DNA of 38,540 nt from an uncultured bacterium (GCA_913009335.1 CAJVXN010000020.1:1-38540), one strand, 5' to 3'; numbered from the stretch's first letter, positions 10,544-19,881 are shown. Numbers and translations are program-made. The notes: generated by a model from the sequence alone, not told the origin.

Positions 10544-12973
10544 ATGAGGAATAAATACGGACATTTTTCTTCGGATGGCCTGGAGTTTATAATCACAAAT
10601 CCTCAAACCCCTCGCCCCTGGATAAATTATCTTACCAATGAAAAATACTGCGCTATAATTTCTCAATGCGCGGGCGGATATAGTTTTCTAGATGACTGCC
10701 GCACAAATAGAATCTTGCGTTGGAATCCGGAAAGCTGGCATTTTGACCGTCCCGGGCGTTATATCTACGCAAAAGAAACTAAATCCAAAAAAATCTGGTC
10801 TTTGACCTATCAGCCTGTAAGAGAAAAACCCCAGTTTTTCGAATCCCGTCATGGCTTAGGTTATACTACGATAAAGTCTAAATATCACGGCATCGCCTCA
10901 GAGATTACCTATTTTGTACCCAATGATGATGATTGCGAATTATGGAAGGTTACGCTTTCTAATCAGACTAAAAAAGAGAAAAAATTAGAAGTTTATCCTT
11001 ACGCGGAATGGCTCCTGGGTGATTACCATCAAGAATTACGCTATAGAAACATAATGAATCTATATAACCGCGTCTGGTATGATAAGAAGCATTCCGCGAT
11101 TTTTGCCAAAAAAACAGCATTCTGGCAGGACCTTAATATCCAACCATTTAAATATCTTGCCTTTTTCGCGTCCAGCCTTAAAGTGTCGGGATGCGCCACC
11201 ATAAAGGATAAATTTTTAGGTAAAAATAATACCGAAGAAAAACCCGCCATGCTATTAAACGATAAATTTACCAATAGCCCCGAGTGTTCAGGGGAAGATA
11301 GTATTGCTTGTTTTAAACATAACATTACCTTAAAACCCAGCCAAACTAAAGAATTTGCGGTTGTTTTGGGTCAGACAGAGCCGAAGAACGCGACGCGGCT
11401 TATTTCAAAATATAGAAAATTATCCACTGTCAAAAAAGAATTAAATAAAACAAAAGAGCTTTGGAAAAAACGTATATTAGATAATGTAATAGTTTCAACT
11501 CCGGATAAAGATTTTGATGTATTAGTAAATATCTGGCTTAAATACCAGCTTTATATTTGTAATTTATGGAGTCGTTCTCCTTCTTATTATCATGAGGGTT
11601 CAGGAGGAAGAGGGTATCGAGATTCTTGTCAGGATTCTGAGTCAATTCTTTCTTTGAATCCGGAGTTTACCAAGAGGCGTATTTTAAAGATTGCATCCCT
11701 TATACGTCGCGATGGTACATCGGCTCCCGGTTGGTCGGATACAACAGGGCCCGGAAAACATCGTCCCAATAAAGATCATCAGGTATGGCTTACCTCTACG
11801 GTACATGCCTATATACGAGAGACGGGATATAAGGATATACTTTCCGAATTCGTGCCTTATTTAAAAGATAAGTGGGTCGGTGGATGGCATAATGACCCTG
11901 ATTTTAAGGGCGCGGCAATTACCGACGGAGAAGGAACTTTATTTGAACATTTGGAGAAAAATCTTAATTTTTGTTTTGATGATGTCGGAGAGCGCGGTTT
12001 GCCTAAGATTGGCCATGCCGATTGGAACGATGCTATTGACGCAGCCGGCAAACAGCATAGAGGCGAGAGCGTCTGGCTTGCTCAGGCATTGGTACGTTCT
12101 TTAAAGATGCTGGCAGAGCTTGCTAATCTTATCGGCGAGAAGGATAAACGTGATGATTTTCTGCATAAAGCCAAGACAATGCGCGAGCGTATAAATGATG
12201 TAGGTTGGGATGGTAATTGGTACAGGCGAGGGTTTACCGATGACGCTACGGTCTATGGAAGTAATAAAAACGAAGAGGGCAAGATTTTCCTAAATACTCA
12301 GGCCTGGGCGCTTTTGGCAGAAATACCCGATAGCGATAAGCAAAAAAAGATTTTAAAATCTGTTAAGAAATATTTAGACGGCGAACATGGCTTTGCCATT
12401 TTTACTCCTGCATATACAAGATTTGATCCGAAGTTGGGAAGAATAAGCATGTTTTCTGAAGGGACAAAAGAAAATGCTGCCGTATTTACGCACGCGGCAA
12501 CGTTTATGATTGCCGGATTATGCATGGCTGGGTACAGCTCTTGGGCGTATGAGGCAATATGCAAACTTTTCCCCAATAAACAGAAAGATTATGATTTATA
12601 TAAAACAGAGCCTTATGCTTATGCGGAATATTTAGTCGGGCCGCAACATCCTTATCTTTACGGTGAAGGGGCATTTACCTGGGTTACGGGTTCTAGCGGA
12701 TGGACGTTTATGACTGTGACAGAATTGTTTTTAGGGGTGCGTCGCGATTTCGAAGGTTTAAGGATTGATCCGCGTATTCCCTCATACTGGAAGAATTGTT
12801 CGATTAAGCGTAAGTTTCGGGGAGCTGCGTATGATATTAAAATAGATAATAATGCCGGTGTTGAGAGTGGGATAGATGAGATATACGTAGACGGAGAATT
12901 AATCAGCGGTAATGTTATTGAACCGCATTCGGATGGAAAAATACACAAGGTCAGAGTGGTAATGGGAGGGTAA
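10544..12973 (+). CDS. GH94-family glycoside phosphorylase (cellobiose/chitobiose phosphorylase-like)
   Basis: 809 residues, the usual length for GH94. These cytosolic enzymes split a disaccharide or oligosaccharide with inorganic phosphate to give alpha-sugar-1-phosphate. Order seen: an N-terminal beta-sandwich (residues 1-280), a helical linker, and the alpha/alpha-barrel with YRDSCQD (358-364), HADWNDAID with the Asp-Trp-Asn-Asp motif starting at Asp493 (site of the family's general acid), KENAAVFTHAA and GSSGWTF near the phosphate/sugar site, then a C-terminal sheet. It has no signal peptide. The start ATG lacks a strong Shine-Dalgarno. The next gene starts directly after its stop, so it leads an operon with the importer. 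The specificity (cellobiose, laminaribiose, chitobiose or other) cannot be read from the sequence. Confidence 0.85.
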   Translation: MRNKYGHFSSDGLEFIITNPQTPRPWINYLTNEKYCAIISQCAGGYSFLDDCRTNRILRWNPESWHFDRPGRYIYAKETKSKKIWSLTYQPVREKPQFFESRHGLGYTTIKSKYHGIASEITYFVPNDDDCELWKVTLSNQTKKEKKLEVYPYAEWLLGDYHQELRYRNIMNLYNRVWYDKKHSAIFAKKTAFWQDLNIQPFKYLAFFASSLKVSGCATIKDKFLGKNNTEEKPAMLLNDKFTNSPECSGEDSIACFKHNITLKPSQTKEFAVVLGQTEPKNATRLISKYRKLSTVKKELNKTKELWKKRILDNVIVSTPDKDFDVLVNIWLKYQLYICNLWSRSPSYYHEGSGGRGYRDSCQDSESILSLNPEFTKRRILKIASLIRRDGTSAPGWSDTTGPGKHRPNKDHQVWLTSTVHAYIRETGYKDILSEFVPYLKDKWVGGWHNDPDFKGAAITDGEGTLFEHLEKNLNFCFDDVGERGLPKIGHADWNDAIDAAGKQHRGESVWLAQALVRSLKMLAELANLIGEKDKRDDFLHKAKTMRERINDVGWDGNWYRRGFTDDATVYGSNKNEEGKIFLNTQAWALLAEIPDSDKQKKILKSVKKYLDGEHGFAIFTPAYTRFDPKLGRISMFSEGTKENAAVFTHAATFMIAGLCMAGYSSWAYEAICKLFPNKQKDYDLYKTEPYAYAEYLVGPQHPYLYGEGAFTWVTGSSGWTFMTVTELFLGVRRDFEGLRIDPRIPSYWKNCSIKRKFRGAAYDIKIDNNAGVESGIDEIYVDGELISGNVIEPHSDGKIHKVRVVMGG

Positions 12974-14362
12974 ATGCAAAAATCCAAAATCCAAAATCCA
13001 AAATCCAAATTAAATCTAAATATTAAATCTCCAAAGAAAATATTCAATAATTTGTCATTGGGGTTTTATTATTCATTTGTCATTGGGGTTTTGGCATTTG
13101 TCATTTTGTTGAGTGGTTGCTCTGTTCAAGAAGGTAGTGTTTCTTCTGAGGCCAAAGTAACAATAAGAGGTTGGCACTGGATGACTGATAGAGAAGAAGC
13201 TTTTGATGAGCTTGTCCGCCAATACGAAGAAAAAACAGGCGTAAGAGTAAAATTTGAATTATACGCACCTTCTGATGCCTATACTCAAAAGGTAAGGGCA
13301 GCAGCCCAGGCAGGGACACTTCCCGATATTTTCGGATTATTAGGAGAGAAAAGAGATTTTTCCTCTTTTGTTATTGCCGGGCACGTAGCCAATCTAAACG
13401 AGGAAATGTTAAAAGATGAATCCGCATGGAAAAATAGGTTTTTCTCTCGCGCAATTGCGGTTAGTGAATTTTTATCTGGCAACGAATTTAATGTTGAGCC
13501 GGGAGTCTACGGTGTACCGCTTGATGTAATGAATATCCAAATGCTCTATAATAAGGATTTACTTAAAGAAGCAGGTATTAGAAAACCACCTAAGACCTGG
13601 GATCAGTTTTTAGCGATGGGCCCGAAATTAAAAGCCGCGGGCATTCATGGTTTTGTTTCCGGATGGGGAGAGATGTGGATGATTGATTGTTTTGCTTCTA
13701 ATTACGCCTTTAATATTATGGGCGAGGAAAAAGTAATGGATACAATCAGAGGAGAGGTTTCCTATACTGATACTGATTGGATAGAGGTTTTTAATTTATT
13801 TAAAGAAATGCGTGATGCCGGTTTTTTATACAGCGGTATAGTTACTATGGTCAATAAGACAGCCGAGCAGTTATTCTCCAATGAAAAGTCAGCATTTAGC
13901 TTTAATGGGTCATGGTGCGTCAATGTTTATAGCGGGATGAATCCCGATTTAAATTACGGTGTTATGCTTCCGCCTAAAAAAGGCAAGTTTCCTATGAAAA
14001 TCTGGGGAGGCGCGGGATCATCCTTTTTAGTTAATAATCGTTCATTATTTAAAAAAGAGACTATTGAGTTTTTGAAATGGTTAAGTGATGATGCTCAACA
14101 GACATATCTAGCGGAGGTTACAAAAAATCTTCCGGCAAATAAAAATTCTATCGGGAAGTTAAGCCCTGTTTTATCCGGATTTGTCAAAGCTATGGAAGAT
14201 ACCACGCATCCTAATATATGGCCGGTTCATGAATTTCCGCGGGTAATCGAGGCATTTGATAAAGGTATACAGGCAATTATCATCGGTGAGAAATCTCCTG
14301 CCGAGATTGCCCTAGAGGTGCAGAAAGTAAAAGAGAAAGAACTTAAGAAGAAAAGGCGCTAG
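12974..14362 (+). CDS. ABC sugar transporter substrate-binding lipoprotein
   Basis: 462 residues, family 1 extracellular solute-binding protein (MalE/UgpB type). A hydrophobic stretch ends in the lipobox LLSGC with Cys49 as the lipidated residue, so the mature protein is anchored at the membrane. The body shows typical pieces: VKFELYAPSDAYTQKVRAAAQAGTLPD, a central GVPLDVMNIQMLYNKDLLKEAGI, and SFNGSWCV. The ATG abuts the stop of the GH94 gene and has GGGAGG upstream. Its first ~48 codons are made of two DNA repeats (see separate entry), giving an unusually long n-region before the hydrophobic core. It feeds the two permeases that follow. Confidence 0.9.
   Translation: MQKSKIQNPKSKLNLNIKSPKKIFNNLSLGFYYSFVIGVLAFVILLSGCSVQEGSVSSEAKVTIRGWHWMTDREEAFDELVRQYEEKTGVRVKFELYAPSDAYTQKVRAAAQAGTLPDIFGLLGEKRDFSSFVIAGHVANLNEEMLKDESAWKNRFFSRAIAVSEFLSGNEFNVEPGVYGVPLDVMNIQMLYNKDLLKEAGIRKPPKTWDQFLAMGPKLKAAGIHGFVSGWGEMWMIDCFASNYAFNIMGEEKVMDTIRGEVSYTDTDWIEVFNLFKEMRDAGFLYSGIVTMVNKTAEQLFSNEKSAFSFNGSWCVNVYSGMNPDLNYGVMLPPKKGKFPMKIWGGAGSSFLVNNRSLFKKETIEFLKWLSDDAQQTYLAEVTKNLPANKNSIGKLSPVLSGFVKAMEDTTHPNIWPVHEFPRVIEAFDKGIQAIIIGEKSPAEIALEVQKVKEKELKKKRR
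12979..13108 (+). repeat. Repeat-derived DNA encoding the lipoprotein N-terminus
   Basis: The heptamer AAAATCC occurs four times in tandem (12979-13006). Then TTTGTCATTGGGGTTTT occurs at 13051-13067 and 13076-13092, with a shorter copy (TTTGTCATTTT) at 13097-13107. The first long copy is read as Asn-Leu-Ser-Leu-Gly-Phe. The second and third are read in another frame as Phe-Val-Ile-Gly-Val and Phe-Val-Ile-Leu. Intergenic-style repeat DNA has thus become the signal peptide. Confidence 0.8.
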
Positions 14363-14364
14363 AT

Positions 14365-14389
14365 TTGGTTGAAGCCCGGCTTCAACCAA
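14365..14389 (+). promoter_or_regulatory. Perfect hairpin between binding-protein and permease genes
   Basis: TTGGTTGAAGC, loop CCG, GCTTCAACCAA: an 11-bp perfect stem starting 2 nt after the lipoprotein stop codon and ending 11 nt before the ATG of the permease. By analogy with the malE-malF gap, such a hairpin can protect the upstream mRNA and lower permease expression relative to the binding protein. Six A residues and no T tract follow, so it is not a clear terminator. Confidence 0.75.
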
Positions 14390-14400
14390 AAAATTTAACA

Positions 14401-15276
14401 ATGAGAATTAAGCATACATTAACTAATTATTTATTCGTTCTTCCCGCGGTTTTAATATTCGGTATTTTCTATGTATATCCGTTTATTAAGGTGTTCCAAT
14501 TATCCTTAATGGAGTGGGACGGGATATTGCCTACGATGCAGTTTATAGGTATAGATAATTTTAAAGAAATAATGGAGGATAAGATCTGGTGGGGTTCAAT
14601 GTGGCACGCGGGTTATATTACCCTGATTGCTCTTACTTTTCAGAATGGCCTGGCACTTCTTCTTGCTCTTGCCTGTAATAAAGAGATAAGAGCGAAGAAT
14701 TTTTACCGGGTGTTATTTTTCATTCCGCCTATTCTATCAGAGGTTGTTGTGGGGCTTGTATGGCAGTGGATACTTGACGGTAATTACGGCGTGCTTAATA
14801 ATATTCTTACTAGTATAGGGCTTCAATCAATGGTGCGTAATTGGCTGGCAGATCCTAAAACAGCCCTTACGTGTATTGCCATAGTCCATAGCTGGAAAGG
14901 ATTCGGCTGGGGTTTTATTATATTACTTGCGGGCCTGCAGACTATACCACGGCAGCTTTACGAGGCAGCCAGAGTAGACGGGGCAGGGAGTTGGCAGTCC
15001 TTTACTAAAGTAACTATCCCGCTTATGATGCCGGTATTTTCTATGGTAATAATACTTACCATATTAGGCTCTATGCAGGTATTTGTTTTAATCATTGCCA
15101 TGGTCGGGCAGGGCCTTGTTTATCATACGACAGTGCCGGTATTGAGGATATTAGGGGCAATGACAGGTTCATCGCGTTTTGGATATGCCTGCGCGCAGGG
15201 TATTGTTTTTGGTTTAGTTTTGATAGTTGTATCTTTTACTCAGAAGAAATTTTCTGAGAAAATGAAGTATGCTTAA
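14401..15276 (+). CDS. ABC sugar transporter permease (MalF/UgpA-like)
   Basis: 291 residues from the ATG at 14401. The frame is open back to a TTG at 14365, but that TTG is the first base group of the hairpin and the added residues are encoded by the stem, so 14401 is preferred. It is an inner-membrane permease with about six transmembrane segments and the family EAA loop (YEAARVDGAGSWQSFTKVTIPLMMP), which docks to the ABC ATPase. It partners with the next gene and the upstream lipoprotein. No ATPase gene is found in the window. Confidence 0.9.
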   Translation: MRIKHTLTNYLFVLPAVLIFGIFYVYPFIKVFQLSLMEWDGILPTMQFIGIDNFKEIMEDKIWWGSMWHAGYITLIALTFQNGLALLLALACNKEIRAKNFYRVLFFIPPILSEVVVGLVWQWILDGNYGVLNNILTSIGLQSMVRNWLADPKTALTCIAIVHSWKGFGWGFIILLAGLQTIPRQLYEAARVDGAGSWQSFTKVTIPLMMPVFSMVIILTILGSMQVFVLIIAMVGQGLVYHTTVPVLRILGAMTGSSRFGYACAQGIVFGLVLIVVSFTQKKFSEKMKYA

Positions 15277-15291
15277 TATATATTAGACGAT

Positions 15292-16236
15292 ATGAAGAGT
15301 AATTCAAAACATATTATTATAAAGAGACTAAAACTGGTAGTTATTTATATTTTTCTAAGTATTGTCGCGCTTACTTGTGTTTTTCCGCTATTGTGGATGG
15401 TGGGCTCAAGCTTAAAGACTCAGGCGACAGTATTTTCCGATACCAGTCTTTTTCCCGCTCAGCCTGAATGGCGTAATTATTACCTTGCCTGGACCAAAGG
15501 TGAATTTAGCATCTATTTTTTAAATAGCATTTTTTATACTACGTTTGTTGTTTTTGGGATTATTCTTATTTCCTCTTTGGCAGCTTTTGGATTTTCCCGG
15601 CTTAAGTTTCCGGGAAGCAACTTTTTATTTTATATGTTTTTAGCGGCAATGATGATACCGCTTCCGGGAAGCTTTGTCCCGCTTTATGTTTTAGTAAATA
15701 ATATAAGGAAACTCTTAATCGAATTTTTAGCCAATATCAGTCCGCAGCTGATGAATTTTTTCCCGGCAAGTTTTGTGCAGCAGTCAACGGCCTTTATTCA
15801 ACATCAGGCTTTTCCCAGGTTTGCCTATATTTTTTGCATGATAAACGTAGGGCTTTCTCTTAGTATTTATATTTTAAAGACTTTTTTTGATAAGATGCCT
15901 AAGGAATTAGAAGACGCGGCGCGTATTGACGGCTGCAATAAGCTGGGTATTTGGCGTCATGTGGCTATTCCGCTTGCGCGGCCGGCAATAGCGGTTATTA
16001 CTATATTTAACGCGTTAAACGTATGGAATGAGTACATATTGGCCCAGCTTATTCTTTCAACGAAAGATACGATGCCGCTTCAGCGCGGACTTATTGTTTT
16101 TCAGGGCATGCACGTTACGGATTATCCGCTTTTAATGGCAGGGATGACAATGACGGCAATCCCAATACTTATTATTTACCTTATATTTCAGAAACATATC
16201 ATTAAGGGTATTACAGCCGGAGCAGTAGTAGGATGA
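15292..16236 (+). CDS. ABC sugar transporter permease (MalG/UgpE-like)
   Basis: 314 residues, the second inner-membrane permease. A first transmembrane helix ends in ALTCVFPLLWMVGSSLK, as is typical of the family. The EAA loop is LEDAARIDGCNKLGIWRHVAIPLARPA. A longer than usual periplasmic insertion (about residues 130-190) lies between membrane helices. It ends with a 4-nt ATGA overlap with the following glycosidase gene, indicating translational coupling within one operon. The operon order is phosphorylase, binding protein, permease, permease, glycosidase. Confidence 0.9.
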   Translation: MKSNSKHIIIKRLKLVVIYIFLSIVALTCVFPLLWMVGSSLKTQATVFSDTSLFPAQPEWRNYYLAWTKGEFSIYFLNSIFYTTFVVFGIILISSLAAFGFSRLKFPGSNFLFYMFLAAMMIPLPGSFVPLYVLVNNIRKLLIEFLANISPQLMNFFPASFVQQSTAFIQHQAFPRFAYIFCMINVGLSLSIYILKTFFDKMPKELEDAARIDGCNKLGIWRHVAIPLARPAIAVITIFNALNVWNEYILAQLILSTKDTMPLQRGLIVFQGMHVTDYPLLMAGMTMTAIPILIIYLIFQKHIIKGITAGAVVG

Positions 16237-18590
16237 GAAAGATAATTATACTATCTATTATTTATTCATTATTATTTAGCTTTGCTGTCTTTGCTGATGA
16301 AAAAAAAGCAGAGGAAGCTATTGTTTTGCCAGAGATATCTCTAGATGAGGTATCGAAAGATGAGGCAGAGCAAGAGTCTTCTTTAAGAGAACTTGTTGCT
16401 TTAGCCCGGGGCGCAAAAGATAGTAATGAATTTAAGAAAGTCTATGCTTATGTTGAGGAGGCTTTTGAGCTATGGGGGGATGAGGCAAAAAAACAACAGG
16501 CAGCTCTTGCGTCTTTTCCAACAACAGATCAGATAGAGCAGCATGAGATTCTTAATAATGTTGCCCAGTGTCAGTTTATAAAAGGAGAGGCTCTAAAGAA
16601 AGAAGGAAGGATAGATGAGGCTATTGAGGCATTCGGTGTGATTGTAGCGGATTTTTCATATTCCCAGGCATTTGATCCCAGGGGTTGGTATTATAAATTA
16701 GCTGCAACCTCAGCCGAGGCAATTGAGAGAATGGAAGGGCGCGACCCTAAGGCCGAAAAATGCGGAGAGGTCCCTACTACAACAATTACTCTTTATGATG
16801 AAGGTACGGAAGATATAGTAGATTATGAAGCCTATGGTGAATTTGTCGGTATCGGCACCAAAGATTATAAATACGTAATTAAGGATCAAGAGGCTTTATC
16901 AAGCGCGGTAGGCGAAGGAATATATCCTAATACAACAAGTGTGCGTTGGGATCCTATGCTGCGTACTCTTAAGAAAGAAAAAAGATTAAAAGGTAGTCAT
17001 TGGGATTATGTGCAATCTCCGGATCTGCAGGCGGCATTTATTAAATGGGCGCTGGCCCCTGAGCCCGCGGGTGTAAAATTGTTTTATACGGGTTTAATTT
17101 TAGAGAAGTCAGGTTTGATCAAACATGCGATTAAAGCCTACTATGCGTCTGTTGTACATTTTCCTCAAGCTGTAGGTTGGACCTATTGGCATACACCTTG
17201 GTATGTGGCTCAGGCGGCAATTGCTAAAATTAAATATCTTTGTAAGAACTATCCAGAACTTAATATGAGTCTTGAGGGTGCGAAGATTCAGGTTGAGAAC
17301 GGTTTTGATGCTGAGATAGCAAAAGATGTCTTTATTGTAAATCCCGGCAGGCTTATTAAGAAGAGCGTAACTTCTGCCTTGGCTGATAAGTTTTCAAAGA
17401 TAGTTGAGTCAAAGAAAAAGAAATCAAAGGTTAAGAAGGCATCTGATGGAAGAAAGGTTTATTTCCTGCGGCATGATGATGGATCCTGGCAGCTTATTGT
17501 TGAGGGTAGGCCTTATATGATTAAAGCCGTTACTTATGCCATTGCCAAGGTTGGACAGAGCCCGGATGACGGAAGCCTTAAGAACTGGATGGAATATGAT
17601 TACAATAATAATGGTAAGTCTGATGGCCCTTACGATGCTTTTGTAGATAAAAACAACAATAATAAGCAGGATAAAGATGAACCATCCGTAGGTGATTTTA
17701 AACTGATGAAAGACATGGGGGTAAATACAATACGTCTTTATCATCAGCCGGATAAAATCTACAAAGAGATTCTTCGCGATATGTATGAAAAATACGGCAT
17801 CAGGGTTATTATGGGGGATTTTTTAGGTAAGTATGCTTTAGGTTCCGGTGCGCAATGGGATCCCGGCACAGACTATGAAAACGAGGAACATAGAAAGAAT
17901 ATGCTCGAATCCGTTAAAAAAATGGTTCTCGAGTTTAAGGATGAGCCTTATATTCTTATGTGGCTCCTGGGTAATGAAAATGTTTATGGGGTTGCCTGTA
18001 ACGCGGATAAAAAACCCGATACCTTCTTTAAGTTTGTGAATGAAGCAGCTCTTTTGATTAAATCTTTGGATAAGGATCATCCGGTTGCCATTGCCAGCGG
18101 AGATACGCTATACTTAGATAGTTTTGCTAAGCATTGTCCTGATGTAGATGCTTATGCTGCTAACGTATATCGCGGGGGATATGGTTTTGGTTCTTATTGG
18201 GAATCTGTCAAGGACTTAACAGATAAGCCGGCTTTTATAACAGAATATGGTTGTCCTGCTTATGTGTATTGTTTTAGCCAAGATGAGGCTGAGGAGGCCC
18301 AGGCAGATTATCTTAGAGGTTGCTGGGAAGATATTGTAGAAAACAGTGCGTATGGTGAAGGGAGCGGTAATGCTGTAGGGGGCGTTTTATTTGAATGGCT
18401 CGATGAATGGTGGAAAGGATATGAACCTTTAGTGCATGATACAAAAGGTTTATGGGTAGGCCCTTTTCCTGACGGATACATGCATGAAGAATGGCTCGGT
18501 GTATGCGGCCAGGGCGACGGTAAATTGAGTCCGTTCTTGCGGCATTTAAGAAAGAGTTATTATGTATATAAAGAGTTATGGAAAAAATAG
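16233..18590 (+). CDS. Secreted two-part protein: helical repeat domain plus clan GH-A glycosidase domain
   Basis: 785 residues with a signal peptide (residues 1-21, cut near FAVFA). Residues about 50-400 are mostly helical, with TPR-like pieces such as GEALKKEGRIDEAIEAFGVIV. A Lys-rich linker (about 385-405) leads to a TIM-barrel domain that starts at GRPYMIKAVTY and contains MGVNTIRLYH. The likely acid/base is Glu582 in GNEN and the likely nucleophile is Glu671 in ITEYGC, the two-Glu layout of clan GH-A (GH2- or GH72-like retaining enzymes). An EF-hand-type loop sits at 472-483 (D-x-N-x-N...D..E) early in the barrel. The C-terminal domain is paralogous to the protein at 19948. Predicted to cleave or transglycosylate a glucan outside the inner membrane; the substrate is unproven. 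Confidence 0.75.
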   Translation: MRKIIILSIIYSLLFSFAVFADEKKAEEAIVLPEISLDEVSKDEAEQESSLRELVALARGAKDSNEFKKVYAYVEEAFELWGDEAKKQQAALASFPTTDQIEQHEILNNVAQCQFIKGEALKKEGRIDEAIEAFGVIVADFSYSQAFDPRGWYYKLAATSAEAIERMEGRDPKAEKCGEVPTTTITLYDEGTEDIVDYEAYGEFVGIGTKDYKYVIKDQEALSSAVGEGIYPNTTSVRWDPMLRTLKKEKRLKGSHWDYVQSPDLQAAFIKWALAPEPAGVKLFYTGLILEKSGLIKHAIKAYYASVVHFPQAVGWTYWHTPWYVAQAAIAKIKYLCKNYPELNMSLEGAKIQVENGFDAEIAKDVFIVNPGRLIKKSVTSALADKFSKIVESKKKKSKVKKASDGRKVYFLRHDDGSWQLIVEGRPYMIKAVTYAIAKVGQSPDDGSLKNWMEYDYNNNGKSDGPYDAFVDKNNNNKQDKDEPSVGDFKLMKDMGVNTIRLYHQPDKIYKEILRDMYEKYGIRVIMGDFLGKYALGSGAQWDPGTDYENEEHRKNMLESVKKMVLEFKDEPYILMWLLGNENVYGVACNADKKPDTFFKFVNEAALLIKSLDKDHPVAIASGDTLYLDSFAKHCPDVDAYAANVYRGGYGFGSYWESVKDLTDKPAFITEYGCPAYVYCFSQDEAEEAQADYLRGCWEDIVENSAYGEGSGNAVGGVLFEWLDEWWKGYEPLVHDTKGLWVGPFPDGYMHEEWLGVCGQGDGKLSPFLRHLRKSYYVYKELWKK

Positions 18591-18614
18591 GTGAGGGTAT
18601 CAGATGATTAGGCA

Positions 18615-18694
18615 CCCCGCCGTTGGCGGGGTTAATTCACGCATATAACTTACGTCAACTTCGTTTCCGTAAGTTATGCGTTCATTGAAGGAGG
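18615..18694 (+). repeat. Two-hairpin intergenic element, copy A (carries the ribosome-binding site)
   Basis: GC hairpin CCCCGCC-GTT-GGCGGGG (18615-18631), 13-nt spacer containing TTAATTC, AT-rich hairpin ATAACTTACG (18645-18654) with CGTAAGTTAT (18668-18677), then GTTCATTGAAGGAGG ending at 18694. The last bases are the Shine-Dalgarno of the gene at 18700. Related copies occur at 34917-35063 and 35609-35685. Confidence 0.85.
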
Positions 18695-18699
18695 CAGAT

Positions 18700-19857
18700 A
18701 TGAAAAAAGTTAGCCTTATTGTGTTACTGTGTTGCGTTGTTAGCTCTTTTGTGTTATCTTTTGCAGTGGTAGCTCACGCTGAGAAGGACGCAAAGATGTT
18801 CGGCGTCTACGCGGATAAGAAATCCCCGGGTAATCATTATATTCCTTCGGGTTGGATGGGAGATTTCAATGATTTAAAAATGAATGATGAGTATTTAAAA
18901 GATGCTCATTCCGGAGGAACATCGATTCAGTTCATCTACACGGCAAAAAGAACCGGTGGCCAGGGTTGGGCAGGAATATACTGGCAGAACCCACCGAATA
19001 ACTGGGGTTCAAAAAACGGAGGGTTTGATCTTACAGGAATGACTAAGCTTACCTTCTGGGCAAAAGGTGCCAAGGGGGGCGAGGCTATTGATAAAGTTAT
19101 TATCGGTGGTATCGGAGGAGTATATCCTGATTCTGACGAGATCACTATGGGCCCGATTTTGTTAACTACCCAGTGGCAGGAATTTAGCGTTAATCTGGTT
19201 GATAAAAACTTAAGTTATATTTCCGGCGGATTCGGTTGGGCAATAAACGCGGATCGTAATCCTGAAGGAGCAGAGTTTTATATCGATGATATTAAGTATG
19301 TTGCTGATTCGGCAATGAAAGCTGAAGTTAAGGGTCCGGAAAAATTGCCTTTCTATGTTTATCTGGATAGAGGTTCGATTAATAACCATTATATCCCTTC
19401 GGGATGGATGGGTGATCATGGAGACATGAAGATTAATCCCGGCTCAACCGATGATCCTTATATGGGAGATAGTGCCATTGAGATTAAGTATTCGGGGCAG
19501 GCTTCTCAGGGAGCGCGCTGGGCAGGAATATACTGGCAGAATCCGCCGAATAACTGGGGTGAAAAAGACGGAGGATTTGATCTTTCCAATGCGACGAAGC
19601 TTACCTTTTGGGCGAGAGGTGCTAAGGGTGGTGAGCGTATTGAAGAGTTTAAAGCCGGTGGATTGTTCGGTGAATATTCCGATTCCGATGTAGCAGGCAT
19701 TGGCCCTGTTATATTAACTAAAGAATGGAAGCAATATACAATAGATTTAAAAGGCAAGGATTTCTCCTATATTATCGGAGGATTTTGCTGGGCAACAAAC
19801 GTAGATGTAAATCCGGAGGGTGCGACATTTTATCTGGATGAAATGAAATACGAATAA
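18700..19857 (+). CDS. Secreted protein with two tandem carbohydrate-binding-like modules
   Basis: 385 residues from the ATG at 18700, which has GAAGGAGG 5 nt upstream. An in-frame ATG at 18676 lies inside the hairpin repeat and would add eight residues before an otherwise normal signal peptide, so it is rejected. Signal peptide residues 1-27 (cut after AHA). Two modules of about 170 residues follow, each starting with NHYIPSGWMGD, with central WAGIYWQNPPNNWG and FDLxxxTKLTFWAxGAKGGE, and ending in a YxDxxKY strand. The pattern (jelly-roll strands, conserved Trp and Tyr) resembles galactose-binding-like folds such as CBM11-type or CIA30-like domains. No catalytic site is seen. Its place between two glycosidases suggests glycan binding outside the membrane. 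Confidence 0.75.
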   Translation: MKKVSLIVLLCCVVSSFVLSFAVVAHAEKDAKMFGVYADKKSPGNHYIPSGWMGDFNDLKMNDEYLKDAHSGGTSIQFIYTAKRTGGQGWAGIYWQNPPNNWGSKNGGFDLTGMTKLTFWAKGAKGGEAIDKVIIGGIGGVYPDSDEITMGPILLTTQWQEFSVNLVDKNLSYISGGFGWAINADRNPEGAEFYIDDIKYVADSAMKAEVKGPEKLPFYVYLDRGSINNHYIPSGWMGDHGDMKINPGSTDDPYMGDSAIEIKYSGQASQGARWAGIYWQNPPNNWGEKDGGFDLSNATKLTFWARGAKGGERIEEFKAGGLFGEYSDSDVAGIGPVILTKEWKQYTIDLKGKDFSYIIGGFCWATNVDVNPEGATFYLDEMKYE

Positions 19858-19881
19858 AGCAAAAGTGACGAATAGAACTTC

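Noticed and set aside
18676-18699. N-terminal extension of the binding-module protein
   Set aside because: This ATG lies in the arm of the intergenic hairpin, and the next ATG at 18700 has a strong Shine-Dalgarno and a normal signal peptide. The same reasoning rejects 35045 and 35671.
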